DNA of 64,000 nucleotides, from contig JACKHG010000002.1 of NCBI GenBank assembly GCA_020639115.1, forward strand, positions 372,001 through 436,000, read 5' to 3'. The stretch comes from Phycisphaerales bacterium. GTDB lineage: Bacteria > Planctomycetota > Phycisphaerae > UBA1845. This document shows, piece after piece, positions 24,901 through 31,298 of the stretch. A model generated the notes under the pieces. The model saw only the letters and a list, made by a program, of their open reading frames with translations, ran no database searches and was not told the origin of the DNA. Position 1 is the first letter of the stretch; each line of letters starts with the position of its first letter. Both the position numbers and the translations under genes were made by a program.

Positions 24901-25120
24901 CCGCATCGGTCAGACGCGCCGCGTGCAGGTGCACAAGTTCGTCTGCCTGGGGACGATCGAGGATCGCATCGACCGGATGCTGACCGACAAGCTCGCTCTG
25001 GCCAACCGGATCGTCGGCAGCGGCGACGAATGGTTGACCAACCTGTCGACTGATGAATTGCGCGACTGCCTGCGGCTCTCGCGCGATGCCGTGGGGGAGG
25101 TGACGCATGACCGCGCCTGA
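21956..25120 (+). CDS. SNF2-family DEAD/DEAH-box helicase
   Basis: A 1054-residue DNA translocase of the bacterial SNF2 group. The first half (about 1-560) contains the bacterial SNF2-associated region, including a Pro-rich LPEWATRPQHQLGLRLSV block. The motor follows: LRPYQQRGLEWL, Walker A DDMGLGKT (about 597-604), DEAQ box in LVLDEAQKIKNP (about 698), MTGTPLENHLSELWSI, then the C-terminal helicase lobe with VFTQFREMGELL, LSLRAGGLGLNLT and DRAYRIGQTR. All motor motifs are intact. Such proteins remodel or move on duplex DNA, often in repair or defence, but the role here is unknown. Its stop overlaps the next start. Confidence 0.93.
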   Translation: MVRLHAIWHAGSLHLWGDLDPAADDASPATAASAAGHHPHALDLSQLHETVGELSLDSLLASIADEAELTLWLPADDGRPLPSVGEAAESGEHVGQAELAAFRVPTLALQPADAVDLLTSLPDPLPRACGVSIAFWARLGRFVLTLLGRKQFVPDLEQGGGGGASRACWRVVVQNEQELEWLRQMAVAMPPVCRAVVGEDDRERDAVALVEGFLHGSADAVVRRCLTEDPFFHQIHERATGDAPWEVHWLAALMADDCRLAGAAADHMDFVNQLRGWIGAIDGEDAVPARVCFRLEEPEDDEEDPVAVGAAEAEADSSGGSWRVDILLQSLGAGGALHDITDLWESRGANPGVLKRNLANRREHLSAELYRACDVFPQLADTLRAEAPTAVPLSAVEAHSFMRDTAPLLEARGYGVILPEWATRPQHQLGLRLSVSPADRTGGASGLGTPGGGLGLASLVDFEWRVAVGEADLSREEFERVRAQRSPLVRLRGTWVALDSAALDLAAEFLQTSRQGRMTLADALRAAAGADEIAAGLPVVGIQGTAWLDSLLRAAGDVRVAPVEPPPSFHGTLRPYQQRGLEWLLFMQQVGIGACLADDMGLGKTIQLIALLQAERMSGATVGPTLIFSPMTVVGNWRRELERFAPELNVLVHHGGERTSGDAFVAQAQEHDVILTTYALGYRDREDFVRVPWHRLVLDEAQKIKNPAAAQTIAIRSLPGTYRVAMTGTPLENHLSELWSIMEMLNPGLLGSAARFRKRFAVPIERLGDAQRADQLRALIRPFVLRRIKDDPDVACDLPEKMEMQVYCNLTPEQASLYEQVVEAALGEVESATGIRRRGVILAALTRLKQICNHPVQYLRDGTTLDERSGKCERLVEMLEEVMAEGDAALVFTQFREMGELLVRLLTERLHTEIPFLHGATTAANRQKMIDRFQDPASGVRIFLLSLRAGGLGLNLTAANHVFHFDRWWNPSVEAQATDRAYRIGQTRRVQVHKFVCLGTIEDRIDRMLTDKLALANRIVGSGDEWLTNLSTDELRDCLRLSRDAVGEVTHDRA

Positions 25121-25361
25121 CAACGGCAACCGACCGACCGATGTTGCGGGCGCGCCGCCCGTGGACCTGCCGCGCGTGCCGCGGCTCTTCTGGAGCGCCC
25201 GGCCCGAGTTCCACGACCTCGCGGTGCCGGAGCCTCCGGTGGAGGCTGCGGTCCTGGAACGCCTGGGCCCGCCGCCGTTCGCGAAGTCGCGGTTTCCGTT
25301 CATCGGATTCCTGGCGACGATCTACGATCACGTAGCGACGCACGCGGGCGGCCGGACCTGA
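25107..25361 (+). CDS. small protein overlapping the SNF2 gene
   Basis: An 84-residue protein whose ATG at 25107 lies 14 bases inside the SNF2 gene, so it is translationally coupled. The sequence RLFWSARPEF followed by a Pro-rich part and VLERLGPPPF recalls the C-terminal end of SWIM zinc-finger proteins that usually accompany bacterial SNF2 enzymes. No SWIM Cys/His motif is present. It could be a reduced remnant or partner of that protein; this is a resemblance, not a firm family call. Confidence 0.65.
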   Translation: MTAPDNGNRPTDVAGAPPVDLPRVPRLFWSARPEFHDLAVPEPPVEAAVLERLGPPPFAKSRFPFIGFLATIYDHVATHAGGRT

Positions 25362-25543
25362 CAACGGGGCGGGATGCGCGGGCTCCGTCGATTTTGCCCG
25401 AACAACCTGCGTTTTCAGGCCTACCAGGGCCGATTTCCGAAGTTATCGGGCGTTGTTAAGCAGGGCATTCTTGCAATCGAGACGAGCCGCGATAGGCTAT
25501 TCGCCGACAAGGATGCGGTAGGGTTGCGCAAGGAGGCCGACCA

Positions 25544-26398
25544 ATGCCGAAGTCGAAGCAATCGCCGGCTCTGTTTGAGCTGTATTCCAAGGGCCGTACG
25601 GGTGGTGATGCGCCGGAAGGCGTCGAACGCACCCGCGCGGAAGAGTTCGCGTCCGGTTTTCGCGCCACGGTCGCATCGGTTGCGAAGACCATCAGCGGGA
25701 ACAGCGCTCCGGAGGAGCCGCAACCCCGCGAGGAGGACGCCAACGCACCCCGGGTCTTCGCCGTCGAGCGCGGACGGGTGCGCGTAGCGCTCACCAGCCG
25801 GGCAGCCGGCGTGGTCGCGTTCGCGCTGCTCCTCGTGGCTTGCGCGGTGTTCGCAATCGGCCAGTGGTACGGCCGGCAGGGCGGCATCGCCGACGGACGC
25901 GTCCAGGCGCAGCGCACGATCGAGCGCAGCGCGGTGGACGACATCGAGCGTGCCCGGCGCAGCCAGCCGATCGAGGATCTGTTCAGCGGCATCGGCGCTT
26001 CGCCGGTGGCCGGCGAGGCGGATCGGTCGGCGGCGCGGACGGTTGCGGCTCCGCGGGTTTCGCTGACGGCCACGCGCACGCCGGCGACCACGACGCCGTG
26101 GGTCACCGGATACACGTACGTGGTGGTCCAGGTGTTCCGGGGCGACGCCCGCGAAGACGCCGTGAAGGCCCAGGAGTACCTGGGGCAGAACGATATTCAA
26201 AGCGAGATCTTCGGCAGCAGCACGCGGGGATTTCGCCTGATCGCCACGCAGGGGTTCAATCGCGACGACGCGACCCAGCGGACACTGGCGGACCGGTTCA
26301 TCAAGAAGGTGCGCACGCTCGGCTCGGCGTATTTCAAGTCGGGCGGGCGCTACAAGCTCGAAGGGTTTTTTGCGACGCTCACGTCGGATGCGTGGTAG
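25544..26398 (+). CDS. single-pass membrane protein with SPOR-like C-terminal domain
   Basis: A 284-residue protein with a cytoplasmic, acidic N-terminus (about 1-85), one membrane helix (about 88-107) and a linker rich in Ala, Thr and Pro. The C-terminal alpha/beta domain (about 188-280) has the two-repeat pattern of SPOR domains (YTYVVVQVFRGDAREDAVKA and FRLIATQGFNRDDATQ). SPOR domains bind glycan strands stripped of peptides and often mark division sites. A near-perfect AAGGAGG lies 7 bases before the ATG at 25544. It is followed by the small basic protein gene 35 bases on. Confidence 0.75.
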   Translation: MPKSKQSPALFELYSKGRTGGDAPEGVERTRAEEFASGFRATVASVAKTISGNSAPEEPQPREEDANAPRVFAVERGRVRVALTSRAAGVVAFALLLVACAVFAIGQWYGRQGGIADGRVQAQRTIERSAVDDIERARRSQPIEDLFSGIGASPVAGEADRSAARTVAAPRVSLTATRTPATTTPWVTGYTYVVVQVFRGDAREDAVKAQEYLGQNDIQSEIFGSSTRGFRLIATQGFNRDDATQRTLADRFIKKVRTLGSAYFKSGGRYKLEGFFATLTSDAW

Positions 26399-26433
26399 CT
26401 CCGCAGCGTGCCGGGTCGCGAGGAGTTGTCACG

Positions 26434-26652
26434 ATGTCGCTGGACAAATCACTGAAGACTGCCGCCAACCTCTCCAGGCACCGCAACGTGCTCAAGCGTC
26501 ACGAGCGCATCGAGGTGCTCAAGGAGGAGGAGCGTTTCGCTGACGGCCGTAAGCCCGTCGGACTGCCCAAGGTTGCGCACCGCAAGGTGACCGTGGGTGG
26601 CAAGGACAAGAAGGCCAAGACCGACGACAAGAAGGACGAGGCAGCGAAGTAG
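26434..26652 (+). CDS. small basic protein of the PVC-group family (TIGR04137 type)
   Basis: A 72-residue, highly basic protein. The N-terminus (MSLDKSLKTAANLSRHRNVL, then KRHERIEVLKEEERF and GLPKVAHRKV) matches my memory of a small conserved family restricted to Planctomycetes, Verrucomicrobia and Chlamydiae, possibly ribosome- or RNA-associated. The Lys/Asp/Glu-rich tail is low-complexity. AGGAG lies 8 bases before the ATG, and a terminator follows directly. It is a useful taxonomic marker; its biochemical role is not known to me. Confidence 0.8.
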   Translation: MSLDKSLKTAANLSRHRNVLKRHERIEVLKEEERFADGRKPVGLPKVAHRKVTVGGKDKKAKTDDKKDEAAK

Positions 26653-26680
26653 GGCTGCGTTCGACCCCCCCGGCGTTTTC

Positions 26681-26720
26681 GCGCCGCGTCATGTTCGCAT
26701 GACGGCGGCGCTTTTCTTAT
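26681..26720 (+). terminator. Rho-independent terminator after the small basic protein gene
   Basis: GCGCCGCGTCAT (26681-26692) pairs with ATGACG-CGGCGC (26699-26711, one bulged G) around a six-base loop, followed by TTTTCTT. It separates this gene from the convergent PEP-CTERM gene and overlaps its final codons. Confidence 0.85.
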
Positions 26721-27346
26721 GCGCCTGGCGGACGACGACCCCTGCGTCCGCCGACTGTCGTACGGCTGGGATAACGAAGCACGACGATGCCGCCGAGGAT
26801 CAGCGCCAGCGTGCTCGGTTCGGGTACGGGGTAGCCATAGAAGTCGTACCGGGCGTCCACGAAGATGTCCGTCCAGACTCCTGTGCCTTCAAGGTCCATG
26901 CCGGGGCTTTCGGTATCCAACGCGACGGTCTCGTGGACGTGGGTGAGCACGTAGCCCCGCAGATCCAGTGGGCCTGCGCCACCTCCGCCCCACAGCGGAC
27001 CCCCGTCAGCCCAGGGGCTGACAATAAGGGTGTAGGGCGCTTCAGCCATGAGCTCTGCAAAGAGGTCGAAGTCTGCGTCGTTGGCGCGCGAAACGGTGGC
27101 CTCGAGCGTCGCGGGCAATTCGGAGGGCGCCTCGACCGCTTCGAACAGTGGTGCGACCACGTTCCACTCCGGGGACTCTTGAATGTAGATGGCGGCGTTA
27201 AAGGGCTCGGTCAGAATCTCGCCGCGGCCGGATTGCATGGAAATGGGATATGTGAAGATCAGCGTGGATTCCTGCGCTGTCGCGGCTGCTGTGGAGAGAG
27301 CGATGGCCAGCACGGCACCCAGGACGACGCTTTTTCTCAGGTTCAC
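26717..27346 (-). CDS. PEP-CTERM-anchored secreted protein
   Basis: A 209-residue exported protein. A signal peptide (about 1-24, ending ATAQE), a beta-rich body without a recognised domain, and near the C-terminus VPEPSTLALILGG, the PEP-CTERM motif with its hydrophobic helix. The usual short Arg cluster after the helix is here a longer basic tail (RYPSRTTVGGRRGRR...). PEP-CTERM proteins are sorted by an exosortase and occur in bacteria that make exopolysaccharide, which fits the large cluster downstream; no exosortase gene is in the window. GTG start with AGGAG 8-9 bases upstream. Confidence 0.85.
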   Translation of the reverse strand: MNLRKSVVLGAVLAIALSTAAATAQESTLIFTYPISMQSGRGEILTEPFNAAIYIQESPEWNVVAPLFEAVEAPSELPATLEATVSRANDADFDLFAELMAEAPYTLIVSPWADGGPLWGGGGAGPLDLRGYVLTHVHETVALDTESPGMDLEGTGVWTDIFVDARYDFYGYPVPEPSTLALILGGIVVLRYPSRTTVGGRRGRRPPGA

Positions 27347-27499
27347 GGCTCTTCTCCTGAAACGTGATGTTCGACATATCGCAGTCGGCTTCCGCTATAT
27401 CGGGAAACATGGGCTGATTTCCTGAACGTGGCGACGTGCCCTCGCCGTATTGCCTGCACGCGCCGGTGGGCGACCCCTCGGACAGCGCAATCAGAACGC

Positions 27500-27505
27500 T
27501 ATAAT
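27500..27505 (+). promoter_or_regulatory. -10 element (TATAAT) before the aminotransferase gene
   Basis: A perfect TATAAT about 45 bases before the ATG at 27550, but no convincing -35 hexamer at the expected distance. Confidence 0.45.
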
Positions 27506-27549
27506 CGCGTGTCGTGCGGAACGAGTCAGTTCGCCAGGAGATGTACGCC

Positions 27550-28680
27550 ATGGACACCCGCCGCTTTGTTGCCGACCGTATCGCCGCGCTTTCCGGATCG
27601 GGGATTCGCCGGATCTTCGATCTGGCCGCCACGCTAAAGGACCCGATCGATTTTTCCATGGGTCAGCCGGACTTTCCCGTGCCGGAGCCGATCAAGGCGG
27701 CTGCCGCCCGGGCGATCGCCGAGAATCGCAACGGCTACACGGTGACGTACGGGCTGCCGGCACTGCGCGACCGTATCCGCAAGCAGCTTCAGCAGGAGTT
27801 CGGCTGGGACCCGCAGGATAGCGAGCGTTCGACGTTCGTGACGTGCGGGGTATCCGGGGGGCTGATGCTGGCGATGCTGGCGTGTCTGAACGCCGGCGAC
27901 GAGGTGATCATTCCCGACCCGTATTTCGTGTCGTATCCGCACCTGGTGATGCTCGCAGGCGGCAAGGCCGTGCCGGTGGATACCGCGCCGAGCTACACGT
28001 ACGATCCGCAGCGCCTCGCAGCCGCCATCACGCCGCGCACTAAGGCGCTCGTGCTCGCGTCGCCCAGCAATCCGACCGGCGTCGTCTACTCGGCGGACCA
28101 GGTTCAGGCGGTTTGCGCGGTCGCACAGGAACGCGACCTGCTCATCATCAGCGACGAAATCTACCAGATGCTCTGCTTCGACGCGGCGCCGACCAGCCCC
28201 GCCACCTACGCGCCCGAACGCACCATCGTGCTGCGCGGATTCGGCAAGAGCTACGGCGCAACGGGGTGGCGCATGGGTTATGCAGCCGGTCCCGCCGCCG
28301 TCGTCAACGAGATGGCCAAGATCCAGCAGTACACCTTCGTGTGCGCGCCGCATCCGCTGCAGCAGGCGTGCCTCGCCGCGTTCGACGTGGACATGTCGGC
28401 GGTGGTCGCCGCCTATCGCAAGAAGCGCGATCTGGGCGTGGGCATTCTGCGCGAGCGCTTCGAACTCGCGTCGCCGGGCGGTGGGTTTTTCTACTACTGC
28501 CGCGCACCGCAGAAGTTCGCGACGGGTACGGCGTTCGTCGAGGCCGCGATCCAGCGCAACGTGCTGACGGTGCCCGGGGCGGCGTTCAGCACGCACGACA
28601 CGCACTTCCGGATCAGCTACGCGGTCCCGGACGAGAAGCTCCGCGCCGGCTGCGAGATTCTCTGCGAACTGGCGGGGTAG
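27550..28680 (+). CDS. PLP-dependent class I aminotransferase
   Basis: A 376-residue fold-type I aminotransferase close to aspartate/aromatic aminotransferases. Landmarks: IDFSMGQPDFPVP near the N-terminus, NGYTVTYGLPALR, SPSNPTGVVYS, SDEIYQMLCFD, the PLP lysine in RGFGKSYGATGWRMGY (K233) and the C-terminal FRISYA arginine. The amino-acid substrate cannot be set from sequence alone. The ATG at 27550 lies 9 bases after AGGAG (27536-27540); an ATG at 27541 touches the ribosome site and is less likely. It stands alone, with divergent and convergent neighbours. Confidence 0.92.
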   Translation: MDTRRFVADRIAALSGSGIRRIFDLAATLKDPIDFSMGQPDFPVPEPIKAAAARAIAENRNGYTVTYGLPALRDRIRKQLQQEFGWDPQDSERSTFVTCGVSGGLMLAMLACLNAGDEVIIPDPYFVSYPHLVMLAGGKAVPVDTAPSYTYDPQRLAAAITPRTKALVLASPSNPTGVVYSADQVQAVCAVAQERDLLIISDEIYQMLCFDAAPTSPATYAPERTIVLRGFGKSYGATGWRMGYAAGPAAVVNEMAKIQQYTFVCAPHPLQQACLAAFDVDMSAVVAAYRKKRDLGVGILRERFELASPGGGFFYYCRAPQKFATGTAFVEAAIQRNVLTVPGAAFSTHDTHFRISYAVPDEKLRAGCEILCELAG

Positions 28681-28711
28681 GCCGCGGGCCGCTGGGCGAG
28701 CGGACGTCAAC

Positions 28712-28747
28712 AAAAAAGCCCGCCTTCCTGGGGATCGGAAGGCGGGC
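28712..28747 (-). terminator. Rho-independent terminator of the tail-anchored protein gene
   Basis: A perfect 11-bp stem GCCCGCCTTCC/GGAAGGCGGGC (28718-28728, 28737-28747) that on the minus strand is followed by six Ts (28712-28717). It is 80 bases past the stop of the gene at 28827. Confidence 0.88.
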
Positions 28748-28826
28748 CATGGACGGACGACCGTCGCTCTCTCTCGCGCTGCCCCGGCGGTCGTCGTCAA
28801 AAGGCCGGTCGTCAGAAGGTCCGTCG

Positions 28827-29330
28827 TCAAAAGGCCAGAATGAGCACTCCAATGGCGGCGGCTGCACACGCCGCGCCGATCAGGAATCCCTGGGCGAATC
28901 CGAGCAGCGAGAACTCCTCGTCGTCGTCGGCGGAGACCTCGATCGCGCGCATCGGCCGGATCACGGGCGGTGCGGGCTCCGGCTCCGGGACGGCGGGCGC
29001 GGCGGCCCCGCTCGACCGCGAAGCGCGTTCGAGTTCGAGCAGGTCGAATAGGCTTTCGCCAATAGCGCTGTTGATGGGGACGAGTTCGTCGCTGTCGTCG
29101 AAGACACCGGCGTCGAGCATGGCGCCGACGATCGCGGAATCCGAGGGGTCGCTGTGGCGGCGTATGCCGTAGCGCACCGGCACCTGGGCCAGTTCGTCGG
29201 TGCGGGGATCGTGGTCGCTTTCGAGGAAGTCGCCGATGAGCATGTCATCGAATTCGAGCTGGGCCCGTTCGAGGAACCGGTTGTAGCGCGCCCGACCGGA
29301 ATCGTGCGAGTGTTTTCCATAACCGCCCAT
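28827..29330 (-). CDS. hypothetical tail-anchored protein
   Basis: A 167-residue acidic protein I do not recognise. It is soluble and Asp/Glu-rich for about 140 residues (including LIGDFLESDHDPRTDEL and a short Pro-rich linker), then has one C-terminal membrane helix (about 147-166: FLIGAACAAAAIGVLILAF) with almost nothing after it, the layout of a tail anchor facing the cytoplasm. The ATG at 29330 is preceded by AAAGGAGG, which fixes the start. Confidence 0.75.
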   Translation of the reverse strand: MGGYGKHSHDSGRARYNRFLERAQLEFDDMLIGDFLESDHDPRTDELAQVPVRYGIRRHSDPSDSAIVGAMLDAGVFDDSDELVPINSAIGESLFDLLELERASRSSGAAAPAVPEPEPAPPVIRPMRAIEVSADDDEEFSLLGFAQGFLIGAACAAAAIGVLILAF

Positions 29331-29664
29331 ACCGAGCCTCCTTTGCTGATGCTTGGGGAAGTCCACCGGGTCGCGGCGAGCGGGAGGTCGGCCGGCGCGT
29401 CGTACCGGCCAGGACCTGCCCGCCACCTGGAAGCGCTTCGACCCGCTTCTCGTTGCAAGCACCCCTGCCATCGGCTTTCGGCGGCGCCGCGGATGAAGAA
29501 AAAAATCGCCCGCTGAAGCGGCCGTGGAATCGCTTTCCCACCTTCTCCACCTTGACCTTCACGGGCGGGCGCATACCGTCTTGACTCGCCAATGTCGGAG
29601 GGCTCGCTGCTTCTCCGGGACGGCGTGAATTGCCCGGAATCGCGCGTCGGCGCGGTCGCCCCGA
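29331..29664. other. 334-bp divergent intergenic region
   Basis: Lies between the tail-anchored protein gene (minus) and the ABC-2 permease pair (plus). It contains an A-run (about 29493-29505) and a small GC hairpin beside it (CCGCT/AGCGG), but no credible ORF. I could not place a confident promoter. Confidence 0.5.
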
Positions 29665-30489
29665 GTGGCGCAGGTTGACTGGCTTATGCGGAAATACTGG
29701 TGTGTGTTCAAGATCGCGCTCGCGGACCGCTTCGTGTACCGCGCGGACTTCTTCATCGCCACGTTTCTGCGCTTCACGCCGATCATCACGACGATCGCGC
29801 TGTGGTCCGCGGTGTACGCCGGCGGCGCCGACCGGCGCATCGGCAACCTCACCTACGGCGAGATGGTTTCCTACTACCTGGTGGTGATGATCGCGCGGGC
29901 TTTCGGCTCGATGCCGGGCCTGGCCAGCGGCCTGGCCAAGGACATCCGCGAGGGTGAGCTGCGGCGGTTCATCATTCAACCGGTCAACTACGTGATCTAC
30001 CACCTGCATCTGCGCATGGCGCACAAGTCGGTGTACTTCGTCATGGCCACGGTGCCGTACGCGCTGGTCTTCTGGTGGTGCCGCGCCTACCTGCCCGGCT
30101 GGCCGGCGGCGGATCAGTGGGCGCCGGTGCTGCTCACGCTCGTGCTCTCCTTCTTCCTGGGATTTCTCATCAACATCGCGGTGGGGCTGCTCTCGTTCTG
30201 GTTCCTGGAAGTGACCAGCTTCCTGTTCATCTTCATGGTGAGCCAGTACTTCCTCTCCGGGCACCAGTTCCCGCTGACCATGCTGCCCGACGGCCTGCGC
30301 GAGGCGGTGACCTGCCTGCCCTTCGCGTACGAGACGTTCTACCCGGTGATGGTCGTGCTCGGGAAATGCAGTACGGCGGAGGCGTGGCGGATCGTCGGCG
30401 TGCAGGCGCTGTGGATCGCGGTGCTGGCAGCCGTGGTGTCGTTCGGGTGGAAACGCGGCCTGCGGCGCTACGCCGCGTTCGGAGGATGA
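29665..30489 (+). CDS. ABC-2 family transporter permease 1
   Basis: A 274-residue membrane protein with about six helices. It is of the ABC-2 subgroup in which two different permeases are encoded in tandem (basic N-terminus, YRADFFIATFLRF, then GMP/GLAKDIREGELRRFIIQPVN, a conserved cytoplasmic coupling segment). Exports an unknown substrate together with the next gene. Start is uncertain: GTG at 29665 or ATG at 29686 (seven residues shorter). No ATPase gene adjoins the pair. Confidence 0.85.
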   Translation: MAQVDWLMRKYWCVFKIALADRFVYRADFFIATFLRFTPIITTIALWSAVYAGGADRRIGNLTYGEMVSYYLVVMIARAFGSMPGLASGLAKDIREGELRRFIIQPVNYVIYHLHLRMAHKSVYFVMATVPYALVFWWCRAYLPGWPAADQWAPVLLTLVLSFFLGFLINIAVGLLSFWFLEVTSFLFIFMVSQYFLSGHQFPLTMLPDGLREAVTCLPFAYETFYPVMVVLGKCSTAEAWRIVGVQALWIAVLAAVVSFGWKRGLRRYAAFGG

Positions 30490-30491
30490 TC

Positions 30492-31298
30492 GTGTCGCGT
30501 TACCTGCGCATCGGCGCCCGCTTCGCCCGCAATGGGCTCGTTCGCGAGCTCAGCTTCCGGACCAACTTCGTCGTCACCGTGCTCAGCGAGGTGATGTGGC
30601 TGGGCATGATGCTTATCTTCGTCGAGATCATCTTCGCCAACACGAAGAACGTCCGCGGCTGGGACAACCACCAGTACCTCTTCCTGCTCGGCACGCACTT
30701 CGTGATCAGCAGCATCTTCGAGACGTTCTTCTTCGGCAACCTGCAGCGGCTGAGCGAACTGATCCGCACCGGCGGGCTCGACTTCGTGCTGCTCAAGCCG
30801 GCCTCGCCGCAGTTTCTGCTCTCGTTCGAGCGCGTGGATTACTCGTCGTGCGCCAATGCGCTGCTCGGCGTTTCGTTGTGCGTGTACGCGGCGCAGAAGC
30901 TCGGAGTGCACATCGGCGCGCTCAACGTGGCGCTCTTCGTGCTGCTCGTGCTCAGCGGCGTCGCCACGCTGTACGCGCTGATGTTCATCTTCAGCACGTC
31001 GAGCGTGTGGTTCATCCGCCAGACCAGCGCCGCGCACTTCTGGTTCTACCTGACGAGCTGCGCGAAGTACCCGGCGGAGATCTATCAGCCGCTGGCCCGC
31101 GGCGTGCTCTGGTTTGCGTTGACCTTCGTGATACCCGTGCTGATCGTCGCCAACCTGCCGGCCAACGCGATGGTCCGCCAAGGGCAGTTCCATCCGTGGC
31201 TCGTGGGCTATGCGCTGTTCGCAGCAGCCGTGTTGGTCATCCTCTCGTCCGTGATCTTCCGCTGGGCGCTGCGCTGGTACCGCTCGGCGAGCAGCTAG
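30492..31298 (+). CDS. ABC-2 family transporter permease 2
   Basis: A 268-residue partner permease with about six helices. A segment LSELIRTGGLDFVLLKPASP parallels the coupling segment of permease 1. The GTG at 30492 has GGAGG at the ideal 6 bases; an ATG at 30486 would overlap the upstream stop as ATGA but has no spacing to that GGAGG. The stop TAG shares a CTAG palindrome with the stop of the convergent gene, so the two genes overlap by three to four bases. Confidence 0.85.
   Translation: MSRYLRIGARFARNGLVRELSFRTNFVVTVLSEVMWLGMMLIFVEIIFANTKNVRGWDNHQYLFLLGTHFVISSIFETFFFGNLQRLSELIRTGGLDFVLLKPASPQFLLSFERVDYSSCANALLGVSLCVYAAQKLGVHIGALNVALFVLLVLSGVATLYALMFIFSTSSVWFIRQTSAAHFWFYLTSCAKYPAEIYQPLARGVLWFALTFVIPVLIVANLPANAMVRQGQFHPWLVGYALFAAAVLVILSSVIFRWALRWYRSASS

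Noticed and set aside
22085..25303. 1072-residue open frame on the minus strand
   Set aside because: It is the antisense shadow of the SNF2 gene, whose plus-strand product has all helicase motifs; long antisense frames are expected at this GC content.
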